Shown here: positions 6,389-8,285 of the stretch, in pieces
How the letters are laid out: the number at the start of each line of letters is the position of its first letter
How positions within the stretch are numbered: position 1 is the stretch's first letter
Assembly: GCA_003518745.1 (NCBI GenBank)
Contig: DOYB01000111.1
Coordinates: 15,823 to 24,107, forward strand
DNA length: 8,285 nt
From: Selenomonas sp.
GTDB lineage: Bacteria > Bacillota > Negativicutes > Selenomonadales > Selenomonadaceae
Reading direction: 5' to 3'
The notes under the pieces: model-generated
Databases searched by the model: none
The model's input: only the letters and a program-made list of their open reading frames with translations
What the model was told of the DNA's origin: nothing
Program-made: the position numbers and the translations under genes

Positions 6389-7888
6389 TCAATCCTTTTT
6401 CTTGTTTTCCTTTTTTTCCAGATATATCTTGTGAATTTCACGTTTAGCGATTTTTCCCGTGGAGGTACGGGGGAGGAGGGGCAGTTCGTGGAACTCTCTG
6501 GGAATTTTGTAGAGCGCCAGGTTCTGCTGGAGATACCGTTTCAATGCCTTGAGATCCATGGTGGCGCCTTCATTCATGCTATAGAAGCAGGCACCGGCCT
6601 GTCCACGAAGCTTGTCCTCAACGCCTATCACGGCAGCCTCGTTGATGCCCGGGAACTTGTAGATGACCTCTTCAACCTCACGGGGATAGATGTTCTCACC
6701 CATGCTGATGATCATGTCCTTTATGCGGTCAACTATGTAGAGATATCCGTCCTCGTCCATGCGCGCCACGTCTCCGGTGTGGAGCCACCCTCCACGGAGG
6801 GCTGTTTTAGTAGCTTCAGGGAGATTCCAGTAGCCGAGCATCACATTATCTCCCTGTATTATCAATTCTCCAGGCTCTCCCTTGGGGACGTCGTTACCTT
6901 CGGAATCCACGAAGCGGGCGCGTATGCCGGGAACCAATGGGCCGATTGAACCACTGCGGGCGTGCTCGGGCGGTGCCATTGTAACAACCGGCGAGGATTC
7001 GGACAGGCCGTATCCTCCCACAACGGGAATGCCAAATTTTTCCATGAAATCCTCTTCAATTTTAAGGGGGAGAGGTGTGCCGCCGCTGAGTACAAGACGC
7101 ACGCTTGCCATATCCTCAGGCTTTGCCAGTTTGGACAGGAGGCTGCATATGGATGGAACCACATACATATCCGTAATCTTTTCCGTACGGATAACCTCGA
7201 TTGTCTCCTTCGGGGTGAAGGAGTCGAGCACCACGATCTGCGCCCCGCAGGAGAAGGGATAAAGCACGGAACATGTCCATCCGAAGCAATGGTACATGGG
7301 CAGAACGCACAGCACACGATGCTGACGTTTGCAGGTCATTACCCGCATCTGTTCTGCCGCATTGCTCACCAGATTTCTGTGGGATAGCACGGCCCCTTTC
7401 GGGGAACCGGTTGTGCCGGAGGTGTAGATGATGACACAGGGGTTCTTTTCATCGAAGGATGAGGGCAGGGGCGGGGCAGGGGGAACGGCAGGATTCGGTT
7501 TCCCGTAGGAAGCGATGTCGTATTGAATGATGGAGCCCATATGCCCCATTTCCAACAGCTCCTGATCGATTTCCATTGGCTTATTGGTCAGAAGTATCTT
7601 TGCACCGGAATCCTTCAGGATATAGACAATTTCGCGCTTGCTGAGCTGGAAGTTGATGGGAACGGCAATAGCTCCGAGGGATACGATGGCCATATACGCA
7701 AAAATGTATTCCGCGCTATTGCGGGAGAATATGGCAACTCTGTCCCAGACCCGCACGCCATCGGCATAGAGCTGGTTACGGTAGGCGGATACAGCTTTGG
7801 AAAGGTCGCCATAGGTTATGCGCCGGCCATGGTCGACTACGGCTATATCGGATTCATGACCTAACTGAATGAGTTCGTGTACAAACAT
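6389..7888 (-). CDS. AMP-forming acyl-CoA synthetase (long/medium-chain fatty acid-CoA ligase-like)
   Basis: This 499-residue cytoplasmic enzyme belongs to the ANL superfamily: it activates a carboxylic acid with ATP to an acyl-adenylate and then passes it to a thiol, usually CoA. All core motifs are present: the P-loop YTSGTTGSPKG at 155-165, GGYGLSESSP at 291-300, WLHTGD at 368-373, the hinge region DRIKDMIISMGENIYP at 387-402, and the C-terminal catalytic lysine K479 in PRTSTGKI. The length fits a compact acyl-CoA ligase. A proline-rich stretch at about 131-144 is probably a surface loop. The ATG at 7888 has AAGGG 7 nt upstream, and a good promoter lies 54-82 nt before it. The condensation-like gene starts 3 nt after its stop, so the two may form one pathway or complex. 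It could instead be a stand-alone adenylation domain charging a carrier protein encoded elsewhere. Family is firm; substrate is unknown. Confidence 0.94.
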   Translation of the reverse strand: MFVHELIQLGHESDIAVVDHGRRITYGDLSKAVSAYRNQLYADGVRVWDRVAIFSRNSAEYIFAYMAIVSLGAIAVPINFQLSKREIVYILKDSGAKILLTNKPMEIDQELLEMGHMGSIIQYDIASYGKPNPAVPPAPPLPSSFDEKNPCVIIYTSGTTGSPKGAVLSHRNLVSNAAEQMRVMTCKRQHRVLCVLPMYHCFGWTCSVLYPFSCGAQIVVLDSFTPKETIEVIRTEKITDMYVVPSICSLLSKLAKPEDMASVRLVLSGGTPLPLKIEEDFMEKFGIPVVGGYGLSESSPVVTMAPPEHARSGSIGPLVPGIRARFVDSEGNDVPKGEPGELIIQGDNVMLGYWNLPEATKTALRGGWLHTGDVARMDEDGYLYIVDRIKDMIISMGENIYPREVEEVIYKFPGINEAAVIGVEDKLRGQAGACFYSMNEGATMDLKALKRYLQQNLALYKIPREFHELPLLPRTSTGKIAKREIHKIYLEKKENKKKD

Positions 7889-7941
7889 ACAAACACCCTT
7901 TTCTATGTTGACAGAGATAATCTCGACAGATATTTGCTTAA

Positions 7942-7970
7942 ATTTTATAGCAGGTACTAAAAAAAGTCAA
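7942..7970 (-). promoter_or_regulatory. Promoter of the ligase-condensation-symporter operon
   Basis: On the minus strand TTGACT (7970-7965) is followed by exactly 17 nt and then TAAAAT (7947-7942). Each hexamer matches the sigma-70/sigma-A consensus in five of six positions, and the -35 box runs into a T tract. The start site would fall near 7935, giving a leader of about 47 nt before the ligase ATG. No clear operator was seen around it. Confidence 0.65.
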
Positions 7971-8108
7971 AGGAAAAATGCCGGTATCCGTGATATATAT
8001 AACATTAAAGCAAGGTTTGATGGGAATGGCGGTGAGATAGGGGAACCGGTACACATGCCACTAATCCCAATGCTAATGTGGGACGGCATATCAATGGGGG
8101 ATATCGTG

Positions 8109-8180
8109 TTAATAGTTAGCATTATCAACCTTTTCATTTAAAGACACAGCGCTGTCGGATATTTCGCTGCCGATACTCAT
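8109..8180 (-). CDS. Possible 23-residue peptide ORF with a near-consensus ribosome binding site
   Basis: The ATG at 8180-8178 is preceded by AAGGAGGGCAA, a near-perfect Shine-Dalgarno sequence with 4 nt between GGAGG and ATG. The frame runs 23 codons to TAA, beginning MSIGSEISDSAV and ending KVDNANY. It is polar and acidic, has no Cys, and has no signal peptide or membrane segment. I do not recognise it. It lies upstream of the ligase promoter. It could be a real small gene, a leader peptide of a longer transcript, or the intact start of a gene whose remainder was lost. Only the ribosome site supports it, so confidence is moderate to low. Confidence 0.35.
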   Translation of the reverse strand: MSIGSEISDSAVSLNEKVDNANY

Positions 8181-8285
8181 TTGCCCTCCTTTTGAGTGGA
8201 GTGGGGACTTCATCCGTCAGCCAGCCTCAAGGGGAAGATCAGATTCGTGCTTTTGTAAGCTATTATTTATGAACACACGTTTTGG

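Larger units (their letters stand above)
7889..8285. other. Region upstream of the ligase without a sizeable gene
   Basis: This 397-nt stretch holds the ligase leader and promoter (7889-7970), a stretch of 138 nt with no recognised element (7971-8108), the 23-codon ORF with its ribosome site (8109-8191), and about 95 nt that reach the window edge. No tRNA, riboswitch class or terminator that I can recognise is present. On the minus strand one frame is open from the edge to TGA at 8219-8217 (22 codons), which could be the tail of an upstream gene, but nothing supports it beyond being open. Confidence 0.5.

Noticed and set aside
6332..6949. A 205-codon ORF on the plus strand.
   Set aside because: It lies opposite the well-supported ligase gene and the start of the condensation-like gene, has no recognisable domain, and looks like a complementary-frame shadow.
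7869..8141. A 90-codon plus-strand ORF across the ligase promoter region.
   Set aside because: There is no convincing ribosome site, it overlaps the ligase start and promoter, and no family is recognisable.
8146..8155. Perfect 10-bp palindrome ACAGCGCTGT inside the 23-codon ORF.
   Set aside because: It is a single short copy with no T tract and no clear relation to a promoter; a palindrome of this size can occur by chance.
8217..8285. A 22-codon minus-strand frame open from the window edge to TGA, possibly the tail of an upstream gene.
   Set aside because: It is too short to tell from chance; the neighbouring sequence beyond the window would be needed.

Overview
The window holds five complete protein genes, all on the minus strand, in two apparent transcription units. 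Reading in the direction of transcription (right to left), the first unit is an AMP-forming acyl-CoA ligase (7888 to 6389), a condensation-domain protein with a C-terminal cyclic-nucleotide-binding-like domain (6385 to 4496), and a sodium:solute symporter (4499 to 2964). It ends in a good intrinsic terminator. The second unit is an L-lactate permease (2673 to 1135) followed 20 nt later by a membrane-anchored HD-GYP protein (1114 to 5).

Strong purine-rich Shine-Dalgarno sites before most genes, sigma-70/sigma-A-like promoter elements, a lactate permease and an HD-GYP protein suggest an anaerobic fermentative bacterium. The proteins remind me most of Firmicutes of the Negativicutes or Clostridia type. 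This placement rests on memory of similar proteins and is inference; no marker gene is present. There are no rRNA, tRNA, CRISPR, insertion-sequence or phage features.

The first unit is the unusual part. The ligase has a full set of adenylation motifs and should make an acyl-adenylate and then an acyl thioester. The next gene begins 3 nt after it and encodes a protein with the fold signature of a non-ribosomal peptide synthetase condensation domain, but the HHxxxDG catalytic motif is absent. A CAP-type nucleotide-binding fold is attached to its C-terminus, and this too lacks the usual phosphate-binding residues. The symporter start codon overlaps the stop codon of this gene (ATGA), so the three products are probably made together. 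No carrier protein is seen. A small-molecule acylation or conjugation step linked to uptake or export is a reasonable guess, not a demonstrated function.

In the second unit the HD-GYP protein keeps its metal and catalytic residues but appears to lack most of its extracytoplasmic sensor domain and the second transmembrane helix expected in relatives. This raises the question of where its catalytic domain sits.

Two non-genic stretches remain. The one at 2674-2963 carries the terminator, a segment of about 14% G+C and the probable lactate permease promoter. The one at 7889-8285 carries a good promoter for the ligase and, upstream of it, a 23-codon open reading frame with a near-consensus ribosome binding site.
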